Source: Alphaproteobacteria bacterium (GTDB taxonomy: Bacteria > Pseudomonadota > Alphaproteobacteria > UBA6615). From it: a DNA stretch of 7,374 nt. This document shows positions 1-6,092 of this stretch, in pieces (position 1 is the stretch's first letter; each line of letters opens with the position of its first letter). The notes below the pieces were generated by a model. That model made no database searches and was not told where the DNA came from. It worked only from the letters and a program-made list of their open reading frames with translations. A program made the translations under genes and the position numbers. The stretch lies in assembly GCA_017643325.1 (NCBI GenBank), contig JAEPNS010000118.1, positions 1 through 7,374 of the forward strand, in the 5' to 3' direction.

Positions 1-2621
1 CGACGGTCACCTTCCGCGACCTGACAACCGTGCACCGCACGTTCCGCGATCGGGAAACCGTCGCCCGCGCGAACGGCGCGCCCGCGGTCTCGCTCGAGGT
101 GTCCAAACGGACCGGCGAGAACATCATCGAGACCATCGAGCAGGTGCGTGAGGTCGTGCTGGCCGAGAGCGACACATGGCCGGACGCGGTCCGGGTCAGC
201 TTCTCGCAGGACAAGTCGGTGCAGGTGCAGACCATGCTGCGCGACCTGCAGAACAATGTGCTCAGCGCCGTCCTGCTGGTGATGATCGCGGTCGTCGGCG
301 CGCTCGGCCTGCGCTCGGGCATCCTCGTCGCCATCGCGATCCCGGGCTCGTTCCTGACCGCGATCCTGGTGATCAATGCGCTCGGCCTGACGGTCAACAT
401 CGTCGTGCTGTTCTCGCTGATCCTGGCCGTCGGGATGCTCGTCGACGGCGCCATCGTGGTGACCGAATACGCGGACCGGAAACTGCGCGAGGGCGAGCCG
501 CCCGAGCGCGCCTACGCCATGGCCGCCAAGCGCATGGCCTGGCCGATCATCGCCTCGACCGCGACCACGCTCGCGGCCTTCGCGCCGCTGCTGTTCTGGC
601 CGGGCATCGTCGGCGAATTCATGAAGTTCCTGCCCATCACCCTCGTCGCAACGCTCACGGCGTCGCTGGCGATGGCGTTGCTTTTCGTGCCCGTCCTCGG
701 CGCCAACTTCACGCTGATCTCGCGTGCCGTGATCTACGTCGCCAGCGCAGGCATCGGCGCCGCGCTCGCATCGGGGATCGGACGCAGCCTCGCGGGCCTC
801 GCGCTGGGCGACGGCATCGGCGTCACGGTCGTGGGCGTGATCTTCACGCTGGCCGGGCTCGCGGGCGGCCTGTGGATCGGCGGGCGCCTTCTCCGCTACA
901 CGGATCGCGCCGCTGGCGGGACTCCTGTACGGGACGAGTCCGCGGCGGCCCTTTCCGACAACGAAAAACTGGATGTCAGCAAGCTGTCTGGCATCACCGC
1001 CGGCTACGTCCGGCTCCTCAGCGCCGTCCTGAAGCGTCCCGGTATCGTCCTCGCCAGTGCCTTTGCGGTGCTGGTGGCGTCCTGGATGGCCTACGGGGCG
1101 CTGGGCAAGGGAGTCGAGTTCTTTCCCAGCGTCGAGCCGGAACAGGCCGCGATCCAGATCCACGCCCGCGGCAACCTGTCGGTGATCGAGAAGGCAACGC
1201 TCGTCTCGGAGGTCGAGGAGCGCATCCTCGAACTGCAGGACGAGCGCGGCGAATTCGATTCCGTCTACTCATTGTCCGGCAACCTGCCGGTGCGCGACGA
1301 GGAGGCCGAGGACGTCATCGGGACCATCAACCTCGAGTTCGCGGACTGGGACGAGCGGCGGCCGGCGGATGTCATCCTGGCGGATATTTTCGAACGCACG
1401 TCCGACCTGGCGGGCATCTTCGTCGAGACCCGCAAAGAGGAAGCCGGGCCGCCGGTTGGCAAGCCCGTCCAGGTCCAGTTGAGTTCGCGCCACCCCGAAC
1501 TGCTGGAAGCCGAGGTCGCGAAGGTGCGCGCCTTCGTGAACACCCTGCCCGGCCTCAAGGACATCGAGGACAGCCGGCCGATACCCGGTATCGAGTGGGA
1601 AATCGCCGTGGACCGGGCGGAGGCCGCAAAGTTCGGGGCTGACGTGTCGATGATCGGCAATGCCGTGAAGTTCGTGACCAACGGCATGAAGGTGACCGAC
1701 TACCGGCCCAATGACAGCGACGACGAGATCGACATCGTCGCACGCTACCCCGAAGGCGACCGGACCATCGACCAGCTCGACGAGATCAGGCTCCAGACCA
1801 GCGAAGGCATGGTGCCGATCAGCAATTTCGTCGACCGGGCCGCACAGCCGCGCACGGGCCAGCTGAAACGGGTGGATTCCGAGCGCGTGATGACGGTGCG
1901 CGCGGACGTGCAGCCGGGCGTGCTCGCCGACGACATGGTGACCCAGATCCGCGCCTGGCTCGAGACGGCCGGAATCGACCCGCGCGTCGATGTGGAGTTC
2001 CGTGGCGAGGACGAGGAACAGAAGGCGGCCCAGTCATTCCTCATGAAAGCGTTTGCCGTGGCGCTGTTCCTGATGGCCATCATCCTGGTGACCCAGTTCA
2101 ACAGCTTCTATTCCGCGCTGCTGATCCTGACCGCGGTGGTGATGTCCACCATCGGCGTGATGCTCGGCCTTCTCGTCGTCGGGCAGCCCTTCGGCATCGT
2201 GATGAGCGGAATCGGCGTGATCGCGCTTGCCGGGATCGTGGTGAACAACAACATCGTGCTGATCGACACCTACGACAGGCTGCGAAAACATCTCGCGCCG
2301 CGCGACGCGATCCTCCTGACCGGCGCGCAACGCCTGCGGCCGGTCCTGCTGACCACGGTCACGACCGTCCTCGGCCTGATGCCGATGGTGCTGCAAGTAA
2401 ACATCGACTTCGTCAGCCGGGAGATCGCGGTGGGCGCCCCGTCGACCCAGTGGTGGGTCCAGCTCTCGACGGCCATCGTCGCCGGGCTCAGTTTCGCCAC
2501 GGTGCTGACGCTGTTAATCACCCCGAGCGCGCTGATGCTTCGCGAAAACGTCGCAGCATGGCGCCGGCGGCGTGGCGCGGCGGCGGACACGCCCGATGCA
2601 CCGGGTGCGCCGGCGGAGTAG
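1..2621 (+). CDS. RND-family efflux transporter permease subunit, 5'-truncated by the window edge
   Basis: This is an inner-membrane proton-driven pump of the AcrB/HAE type, which normally works as a trimer with a periplasmic adaptor and an outer-membrane channel. The frame is open from base 3, so the GTG at 30 is probably internal; by alignment to AcrB about 270 residues are missing, including TM1. Numbering from the codon at 30: TM2-TM6 lie at about 74-225, TM7 at 336-357, the second periplasmic porter region at 360-668 and TM8-TM12 at 669-833, followed by an Arg-rich cytoplasmic tail. TM4 carries GMLVDGAIVV (D139, matching AcrB Asp407) and TM10 carries GIVVNNNIVLID, with Asn where AcrB has Lys940. 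About 60 extra residues with two hydrophobic stretches (233-286) sit between TM6 and TM7. The substrate cannot be told. The adaptor gene is presumably upstream, outside the window. Confidence 0.95.
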   Translation, partial: TVTFRDLTTVHRTFRDRETVARANGAPAVSLEVSKRTGENIIETIEQVREVVLAESDTWPDAVRVSFSQDKSVQVQTMLRDLQNNVLSAVLLVMIAVVGALGLRSGILVAIAIPGSFLTAILVINALGLTVNIVVLFSLILAVGMLVDGAIVVTEYADRKLREGEPPERAYAMAAKRMAWPIIASTATTLAAFAPLLFWPGIVGEFMKFLPITLVATLTASLAMALLFVPVLGANFTLISRAVIYVASAGIGAALASGIGRSLAGLALGDGIGVTVVGVIFTLAGLAGGLWIGGRLLRYTDRAAGGTPVRDESAAALSDNEKLDVSKLSGITAGYVRLLSAVLKRPGIVLASAFAVLVASWMAYGALGKGVEFFPSVEPEQAAIQIHARGNLSVIEKATLVSEVEERILELQDERGEFDSVYSLSGNLPVRDEEAEDVIGTINLEFADWDERRPADVILADIFERTSDLAGIFVETRKEEAGPPVGKPVQVQLSSRHPELLEAEVAKVRAFVNTLPGLKDIEDSRPIPGIEWEIAVDRAEAAKFGADVSMIGNAVKFVTNGMKVTDYRPNDSDDEIDIVARYPEGDRTIDQLDEIRLQTSEGMVPISNFVDRAAQPRTGQLKRVDSERVMTVRADVQPGVLADDMVTQIRAWLETAGIDPRVDVEFRGEDEEQKAAQSFLMKAFAVALFLMAIILVTQFNSFYSALLILTAVVMSTIGVMLGLLVVGQPFGIVMSGIGVIALAGIVVNNNIVLIDTYDRLRKHLAPRDAILLTGAQRLRPVLLTTVTTVLGLMPMVLQVNIDFVSREIAVGAPSTQWWVQLSTAIVAGLSFATVLTLLITPSALMLRENVAAWRRRRGAAADTPDAPGAPAE

Positions 2622-2648
2622 GGCCGAGCGGATCGCGCGAACGCGAGC

Positions 2649-2748
2649 ATCCTTCGAGACGCTCGTTTCACTCGCTCCTCAGGATGAGGATCGAGCTAAT
2701 TCACCGTCCTCATCCTGAGGAGACCGCGCAGCGGTCGTCTCGAAGGAT
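2649..2748. repeat. Two inverted copies of a 42-nt palindromic intergenic element (REP-like)
   Basis: The arms are 2649-2690 and 2707-2748, separated by a 16-nt loop. The outer 13 nt (ATCCTTCGAGACG) and inner 16 nt (CTCCTCAGGATGAGGA) of the left arm are perfectly complementary to the right arm. The central 13 nt differ: CTCGTTTCACTCG on the left; on the right ACCGCGCAGCGGT, itself a 5-bp hairpin. Each copy also holds the near-palindrome CTCATCCTGAG. Fixed ends around a variable core are what a dispersed repeat family would show, and from memory this sequence type is common between genes in Alphaproteobacteria. It lies between the convergent RND and LysM genes. Confidence 0.85.
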
Positions 2749-2752
2749 TTTT
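2649..2752 (+). terminator. Probable intrinsic terminator of the RND gene, formed by the repeat pair
   Basis: Transcribed on the plus strand, the two 42-nt arms fold into a long stem (13 bp, internal loop, 16 bp) that begins 27 nt after the RND stop codon. The stem is followed immediately by TTTTT at 2748-2752. For the opposite transcript the stem is not followed by a T-run, so the signal fits best as the terminator of the RND gene. The stem is far longer than a typical terminator, so termination may be a side effect of the repeat. Confidence 0.45.
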
Positions 2753-2779
2753 GGTTCGTGCGAGAGCTGCAGGCAGCAG

Positions 2780-3826
2780 CTAGTTCACGGTCGGAAGCGT
2801 AAAGACCTGGCCGGGATAGATCAGGTCCGGATCGCGGATCTGTTCCCGGTTGGCCTCGTAGATCACCGTGTACTGGAAGCCCGATCCGTAGCGCTGGCGG
2901 GCGATGTTCCAGAGGTAATCGCCCGGCTGGATGATCACGATACGCCCGGGCGGCAGGTCGCGCAGCGGTTCGCTGCGCACGAACGGGATCTCGGAGCGCG
3001 CCACGACATTGCCGTCCGGCCCGATCTGGTCGACCCGCAGGTTGTAGGAGCCGGGCGCAACGGTGTCATCGAGGGTGATGGACCACCGGCCGTCCGCGTC
3101 AGCCCGTGTCTCCCCGACGAGTTCGTTGTCGAGATAAAGCCGCACGATGCTGTTCGGCGCGGCAAGCCCCGTGATCGTTGTATTGCCGGCATCGTCGTAT
3201 TCAACACCCCCGACCGCCGCCGATGTTCCATCGAGCGACGGGCGTTGCAGCACCTCCGCAGCGCCCTGGCCGTCGCGCGGCACCGCGACCGCAACCACAG
3301 CGCCGTCCGGGCGCTCCGGAACGACCAGCGCGATCACGCGCTCGGCCTCGATGGGATCGAACCCTTCACACTCCGCAAAGAGGTGCAACTCGCGCTCCCC
3401 GGCCGACAGGCTCTGGTCCGGAAGCAGGACCCATTCACCCGACCGGTCCGCCTCGACGCGGCCGATCTCGGTTTCGCCGTCGCGGACCACGATCGTGCAG
3501 CCCGGTTCTGCCCGGCCCGCGATCACGACATTGCCGGCCTCGTCGACCCGCACGACGTCGAACGTCGGCACGCGCGGCCCGCCGTTCGCCGCCGGCTCGC
3601 CGGACCCTGCGCGCGGTACGGAAGCCGACTGGCCAACACCCGGCGCGCCCCCCGCGCCTGCCCCGGCCGTGCCCGAATTTCGGGATTCCGCAGTATTTTC
3701 GCCAGGCACAGCGTCGTCCCGCGCGATCGGCGCGTCGGGATCGGGCAACTGGAAAAACAGGAACGCGCCGATGATCACACCGATCACCAGCACCGCCAGC
3801 GCACCAAAGACGTAGGAACGGTTCAC
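2780..3826 (-). CDS. Membrane-anchored Ig-like and LysM domain protein
   Basis: A 348-residue protein that probably binds peptidoglycan from the periplasmic face of the inner membrane. Order: an uncleaved-looking anchor at 5-26 (GALAVLVIGVIIGAFLFF), a Gly/Ala/Pro-rich linker at 27-85, a first Ig-like repeat at about 86-170, a second at about 205-285, and LysM at about 295-346 (QPGDYLWNIARQRYG ... YPGQVFTLP). The Ig-like repeats share the pattern DEAGNVVIAG / DDAGNTTITG followed by DRSGEWVL / DADGRWSI. Cys110 and Cys153, the only cysteines, both lie in the first repeat and could form a disulfide. The start is GTG: an in-frame TAA lies ten codons upstream with no other usual start between, and the anchor follows at once. 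The ribosome site is weak (GGGG 2 nt before the start, or AAGGA further off). It is divergent from the LOG gene. The exact role is unknown; this architecture is usually annotated only as LysM peptidoglycan-binding protein. Confidence 0.9.
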   Translation of the reverse strand: MNRSYVFGALAVLVIGVIIGAFLFFQLPDPDAPIARDDAVPGENTAESRNSGTAGAGAGGAPGVGQSASVPRAGSGEPAANGGPRVPTFDVVRVDEAGNVVIAGRAEPGCTIVVRDGETEIGRVEADRSGEWVLLPDQSLSAGERELHLFAECEGFDPIEAERVIALVVPERPDGAVVAVAVPRDGQGAAEVLQRPSLDGTSAAVGGVEYDDAGNTTITGLAAPNSIVRLYLDNELVGETRADADGRWSITLDDTVAPGSYNLRVDQIGPDGNVVARSEIPFVRSEPLRDLPPGRIVIIQPGDYLWNIARQRYGSGFQYTVIYEANREQIRDPDLIYPGQVFTLPTVN

Positions 3827-3905
3827 GGCCCCAATCCGGAAAGATTCCTTTTACGCGACCAACGTATTACGCTGGCTGATTCTAGGCAAACCCAGTCCCA
3901 CACGC

Positions 3906-3912
3906 GGAAAGG
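3906..3912 (+). promoter_or_regulatory. Ribosome binding site that fixes the LOG gene start
   Basis: GGAAAGG lies 10 nt before the ATG at 3923. The reading frame stays open far upstream, back through the LysM gene on the other strand, so this site and family homology both place the start here: the LOG family begins a few residues before its SICVYCGSS motif. Confidence 0.6.
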
Positions 3913-3922
3913 TCCAGAACGT

Positions 3923-4510
3923 ATGCCGCAGCTGTCTTCCATTTGTGTTTATTGCGGATCCTCCAATGACGGCCCCGAATCCCACCGCGATGCCGCAAGG
4001 CAGCTCGGGCAGATGATGGCCGAACGCGGGATCGCGCTCGTCTACGGCGGCGGCAGGGTCGGCGTGATGGGAACGATCGCGGATGCGGTGATAGACGCGG
4101 GCGGCACGGTCACCGGGATCATTCCGGACTTCCTGATGCAGAAGGAGGTCGGCCACACCGGCGTGACGAGCCTCGAGGTCGTCGCCACGATGCACGAGCG
4201 CAAGGCGCGCATGGCAGAGCTGTCCGACGCCTTCCTGGTGCTGCCCGGAGGGCTCGGGACCCTCGAGGAATTCTTCGAGGTCCTGACATGGCGCTTCCTC
4301 AAGCTGCATGACAAGCCGATCGCACTGCTGAACACGGACGGCTACTGGGACCGCCTGTCGGAGTGCCTGCAGGGTATCGCGGATGCCGGGTATGCCCGCC
4401 CGGCGACGCTCGAACTGGCCACGTATGCGGAAACCCCCGCCGAGGCGTTGGAGATTCTCGAGCGCCAGGCGGCCGTGGAACACGGCCGCCTGGAATCCGA
4501 AAAACTCTAG
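3923..4510 (+). CDS. LOG-family (TIGR00730) nucleoside 5'-monophosphate phosphoribohydrolase
   Basis: A 195-residue soluble Rossmann-fold enzyme, the usual length of the family. Known members hydrolyse N6-substituted (cytokinin-type) or plain nucleoside 5'-monophosphates to the free base and ribose 5-phosphate. Visible motifs: SICVYCGSS at 6-14, the nucleotide-binding GGGRVGVMG at 42-50, MHERKARM at 90-97 with the conserved Arg/Lys pair, and the signature PGGLGTLEE at 108-116, which holds the family's catalytic Glu. The ATG at 3923 is preceded by GGAAAGG. The gene is divergent from the LysM protein and convergent, 15 bp apart, with the unknown gene to its right. Bacterial members are often annotated as cytokinin riboside 5'-monophosphate phosphoribohydrolase, but the natural substrate in non-plant-associated bacteria may be ordinary nucleotides. 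The family call is very safe; the substrate is not. Confidence 0.95.
   Translation: MPQLSSICVYCGSSNDGPESHRDAARQLGQMMAERGIALVYGGGRVGVMGTIADAVIDAGGTVTGIIPDFLMQKEVGHTGVTSLEVVATMHERKARMAELSDAFLVLPGGLGTLEEFFEVLTWRFLKLHDKPIALLNTDGYWDRLSECLQGIADAGYARPATLELATYAETPAEALEILERQAAVEHGRLESEKL
4465..4493. repeat. Perfect 13-bp hairpin at the 3' end of the LOG gene
   Basis: CCAGGCGGCCGTG (4465-4477) and CACGGCCGCCTGG (4481-4493) are exact reverse complements around GAA. The hairpin is inside the coding sequence, 14 nt before the stop codon, and only 32 nt from the stop codon of the convergent gene. No T-run follows it on either strand, so it is not a standard intrinsic terminator; it may act without a U-tract, protect a 3' end, or slow polymerase between the two converging units. 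Confidence 0.7.
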
Positions 4511-4525
4511 GTCAGAAGCCCCAGG

Positions 4526-5899
4526 TCAGGCGCCCCAGGGCGTCACCGCTTCCTTGAGCTTCTTGTAGCCGTCGAGGAAGCCCGGACGGTCTCCGGAATA
4601 GACCTCGTCGAACGTGTCCAGCACGCCGTCGAGATACTTCGCAAGCTCGTCGTTGCCCGGGTTCGCGTCGATGTAGGCGTCACGGATCAGCACGAAGTGG
4701 ATGCGCGGATCATACGGCTGCTTCGTGCCGCCGACCCATTCGTCGCCGTCGAGAAGGCGCAGCAGCATCGCGTCGGCCGAACCGAGCGTCTGCTCGTGGA
4801 TCGGCGGGCCGGACATCCGGTGCATCACCGACGTCATGTCGCGGCCGTTGCCGGTGGTGTAGCCCATGTCGTTCCAGACCTTCTGGGTATCGACGTCACC
4901 CTGCCCCAGATGGCCCGCGACACGGCCCGCAAAGTTGCGGAGCGGGTCGGACACGTCGGCGAGCAGGTCCGTCAGGCGGTCGCCGTCCAGGTCGGTCGCG
5001 AGAATGATGCAGTCCCGCTGTTCGATCAGGTCCCAGAGGAGCAGGCCGTAGTTGGTATCGGAGATATGCTGCTCGATCCGGCCGCCCCAGTTCTCCATGC
5101 CGTCCTTGAAGTCGTCCGGCAGCAGCTTGATGACCTTCTCGATGCTCTCGCGGTGTTCCTCATAGGGGTTCACCGCGTATTTGCGGCCGACCTCGAACTT
5201 GGTGCCCTCGAGCAGCCAGGCGTGCAGGCCGGCATTGATGCCGTCCTCCATGGCCTGGGTCGGCTTTGTCGCGACGCGGCCGAGCTTACCGGTTTCGTGC
5301 ACCATCTTGAGGAACAGCCGGTTGGCATAGGCCATCTGGATCGCGGGCGTGTTCATCTCCGAGTGCACGATGCCCGTCTCGGCATCGACGCCGAACTTGG
5401 GGCGGTCCTGCGAATACGGCAGGCAGGGCATGCAGCGCACGACCGTGATCGGGCCGTAGGGGCGCACGTTGCAGAAGACGCCGGCCTGGGTGCGCAGCGG
5501 CGCGTTGCCCGACTTGCCCATCACGACCACGCGGTTGCCGTCGCCGTCATTCACATAGGCGTCGCCGGCGGTCGACCACTTGATCGACGTCGCCGGCATG
5601 TTGCCGAACCAGGCGAGGCATTCGAGCTTGGTGTCGTGGCGGTACTGGGACCACATCGGGACCGCGTAGAAGGGAAGCTGCAGGATATCGATCGCGGCGA
5701 TGGTCCCGAGCAGCGCATAGGCGTCCGTCATCGAGTGCGCGACCGGGTTCACGCCGCCGGTGAAGTTCCCGCCCTGCCACACAACGGCATCGGGATAGCC
5801 CTCCGGGCGGACATCGCTGGGGTCGTAGAGCGCCTCCATGGCGCCAAACAGGTCGCCGCCGTCGGCTTCGGTGCGGGCAATGGACATCAGGTCGATCAT
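4526..5899 (-). CDS. Unrecognised 457-residue protein
   Basis: I do not recognise this family. The gene is clearly real: a long frame with balanced composition, an ATG at 5899 preceded by GAGGGA with a 5-nt gap, and codon use like its neighbours. No signal peptide or clear membrane helix is visible; 61-82 (ALLGTIAAIDILQLPFYAV) is the most hydrophobic stretch but is probably buried rather than membrane-spanning. The protein is rich in Trp, Tyr, Met and Asp/Gly turns and looks like a folded cytoplasmic enzyme or structural protein. It has five cysteines (94, 143, 156, 159, 297); RCMPCLP gives a CxxC at 156-159. Other notable segments are WQGGNFTGGVNPVAHS at 41-56, MGKSGNAPLRTQAGVF at 127-142 and ATDLDGDRLTD at 301-311. 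It lies 193 bp downstream of the sigma/anti-sigma operon on the same strand, which suggests but does not show a regulatory link. Confidence 0.88.
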   Translation of the reverse strand: MIDLMSIARTEADGGDLFGAMEALYDPSDVRPEGYPDAVVWQGGNFTGGVNPVAHSMTDAYALLGTIAAIDILQLPFYAVPMWSQYRHDTKLECLAWFGNMPATSIKWSTAGDAYVNDGDGNRVVVMGKSGNAPLRTQAGVFCNVRPYGPITVVRCMPCLPYSQDRPKFGVDAETGIVHSEMNTPAIQMAYANRLFLKMVHETGKLGRVATKPTQAMEDGINAGLHAWLLEGTKFEVGRKYAVNPYEEHRESIEKVIKLLPDDFKDGMENWGGRIEQHISDTNYGLLLWDLIEQRDCIILATDLDGDRLTDLLADVSDPLRNFAGRVAGHLGQGDVDTQKVWNDMGYTTGNGRDMTSVMHRMSGPPIHEQTLGSADAMLLRLLDGDEWVGGTKQPYDPRIHFVLIRDAYIDANPGNDELAKYLDGVLDTFDEVYSGDRPGFLDGYKKLKEAVTPWGA

Positions 5900-5941
5900 G
5901 AGCGTCCCTCACTGGGTCGTTGTGTTCGCTCGCGAGGCCCG

Positions 5942-5982
5942 GTGCGCCGAAAATGCGCTCGCGAAGGCAGGATTCGGCGCAC
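5942..5982. repeat. Perfect 10-bp inverted repeat in the leader of the 457-residue gene
   Basis: GTGCGCCGAA (5942-5951) and TTCGGCGCAC (5973-5982) are exact reverse complements separated by 21 nt. The loop contains TCGCGA, part of GCTCGCGA, which is also present at 5928-5935. The right arm directly abuts the candidate -10 box at 5983-5988, the position of a repressor operator; as RNA the same repeat would form a hairpin about 40 nt before the start codon. Which of these applies, if either, cannot be decided from sequence. Confidence 0.55.
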
Positions 5983-6011
5983 TGTATGCGTGCTGCGCCG
6001 CCTTCTGTAAA
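5983..6011 (-). promoter_or_regulatory. Candidate housekeeping promoter of the 457-residue gene
   Basis: Read on the minus strand: TTTACA (6011-6006), a 17-nt spacer, then CATACA (5988-5983). The -35 box is one base off TTGACA; the -10 box matches TATAAT at only three positions. Transcription would start near 5976, leaving a leader of about 75 nt that includes the inverted repeat. The spacing is right but the -10 is weak. Confidence 0.3.
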
Positions 6012-6043
6012 GGGCAGCCGCGCACAAGTTCGTTGCGTGCCGG

Positions 6044-6069
6044 TAACAAAGATGCGGGCCGGGATTTCC
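6044..6069 (-). promoter_or_regulatory. Candidate ECF-type promoter downstream of the anti-sigma gene
   Basis: Read on the minus strand: GGAAA (6069-6065), a 16-nt spacer, then TGTTA (6048-6044), close to the GGAAC-N16/17-CGTT pattern of many alphaproteobacterial ECF sigma factors. It begins 24 nt after the anti-sigma stop codon and points at the 457-residue gene. A competing reading is that its -35 end lies in a short 5-bp hairpin (6059-6072) that could belong to the 3' end of the operon. Two short boxes can match by chance. Confidence 0.25.
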
Positions 6070-6092
6070 CGGGCGAGGCCGGGGGCGAAAGG

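Noticed and set aside
176..1642. 488-residue reading frame overlapping the RND gene in another frame
   Set aside because: It is Arg/Gly/Ala-rich and has no features; the RND frame carries all the family motifs over the same bases.
2450..3922. Open reading frame upstream of and in frame with the LOG gene, which could suggest a 686-residue fusion protein
   Set aside because: It runs antisense through the whole LysM gene and the palindromic repeat, has an Arg/His-rich composition typical of the reverse strand of a GC-rich gene, and the LOG family starts at the ATG at 3923 with its own ribosome site.
3827..3922. Promoter boxes in the divergent gap between the LysM and LOG genes
   Set aside because: Some AT-rich hexamers (for example TAATAC on the minus strand) are present, but none has a convincing -35 partner at 16-18 nt.
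4967..4999. ATDLDGDRLTD in the unknown protein, resembling HAD motif I (DxDGTLxD) or a dockerin-like calcium loop
   Set aside because: For HAD it has one residue too many and sits mid-protein with no other HAD motifs; for calcium binding it is a single loop in a protein that looks cytoplasmic. It is too weak to name a function.
4697..6010. 437-residue plus-strand reading frame opposite the unknown gene
   Set aside because: It is rich in Arg, His, Val and Ala with no recognisable motif, lies antisense to a better gene with a strong ribosome site, and is explained by GC-rich codon bias.
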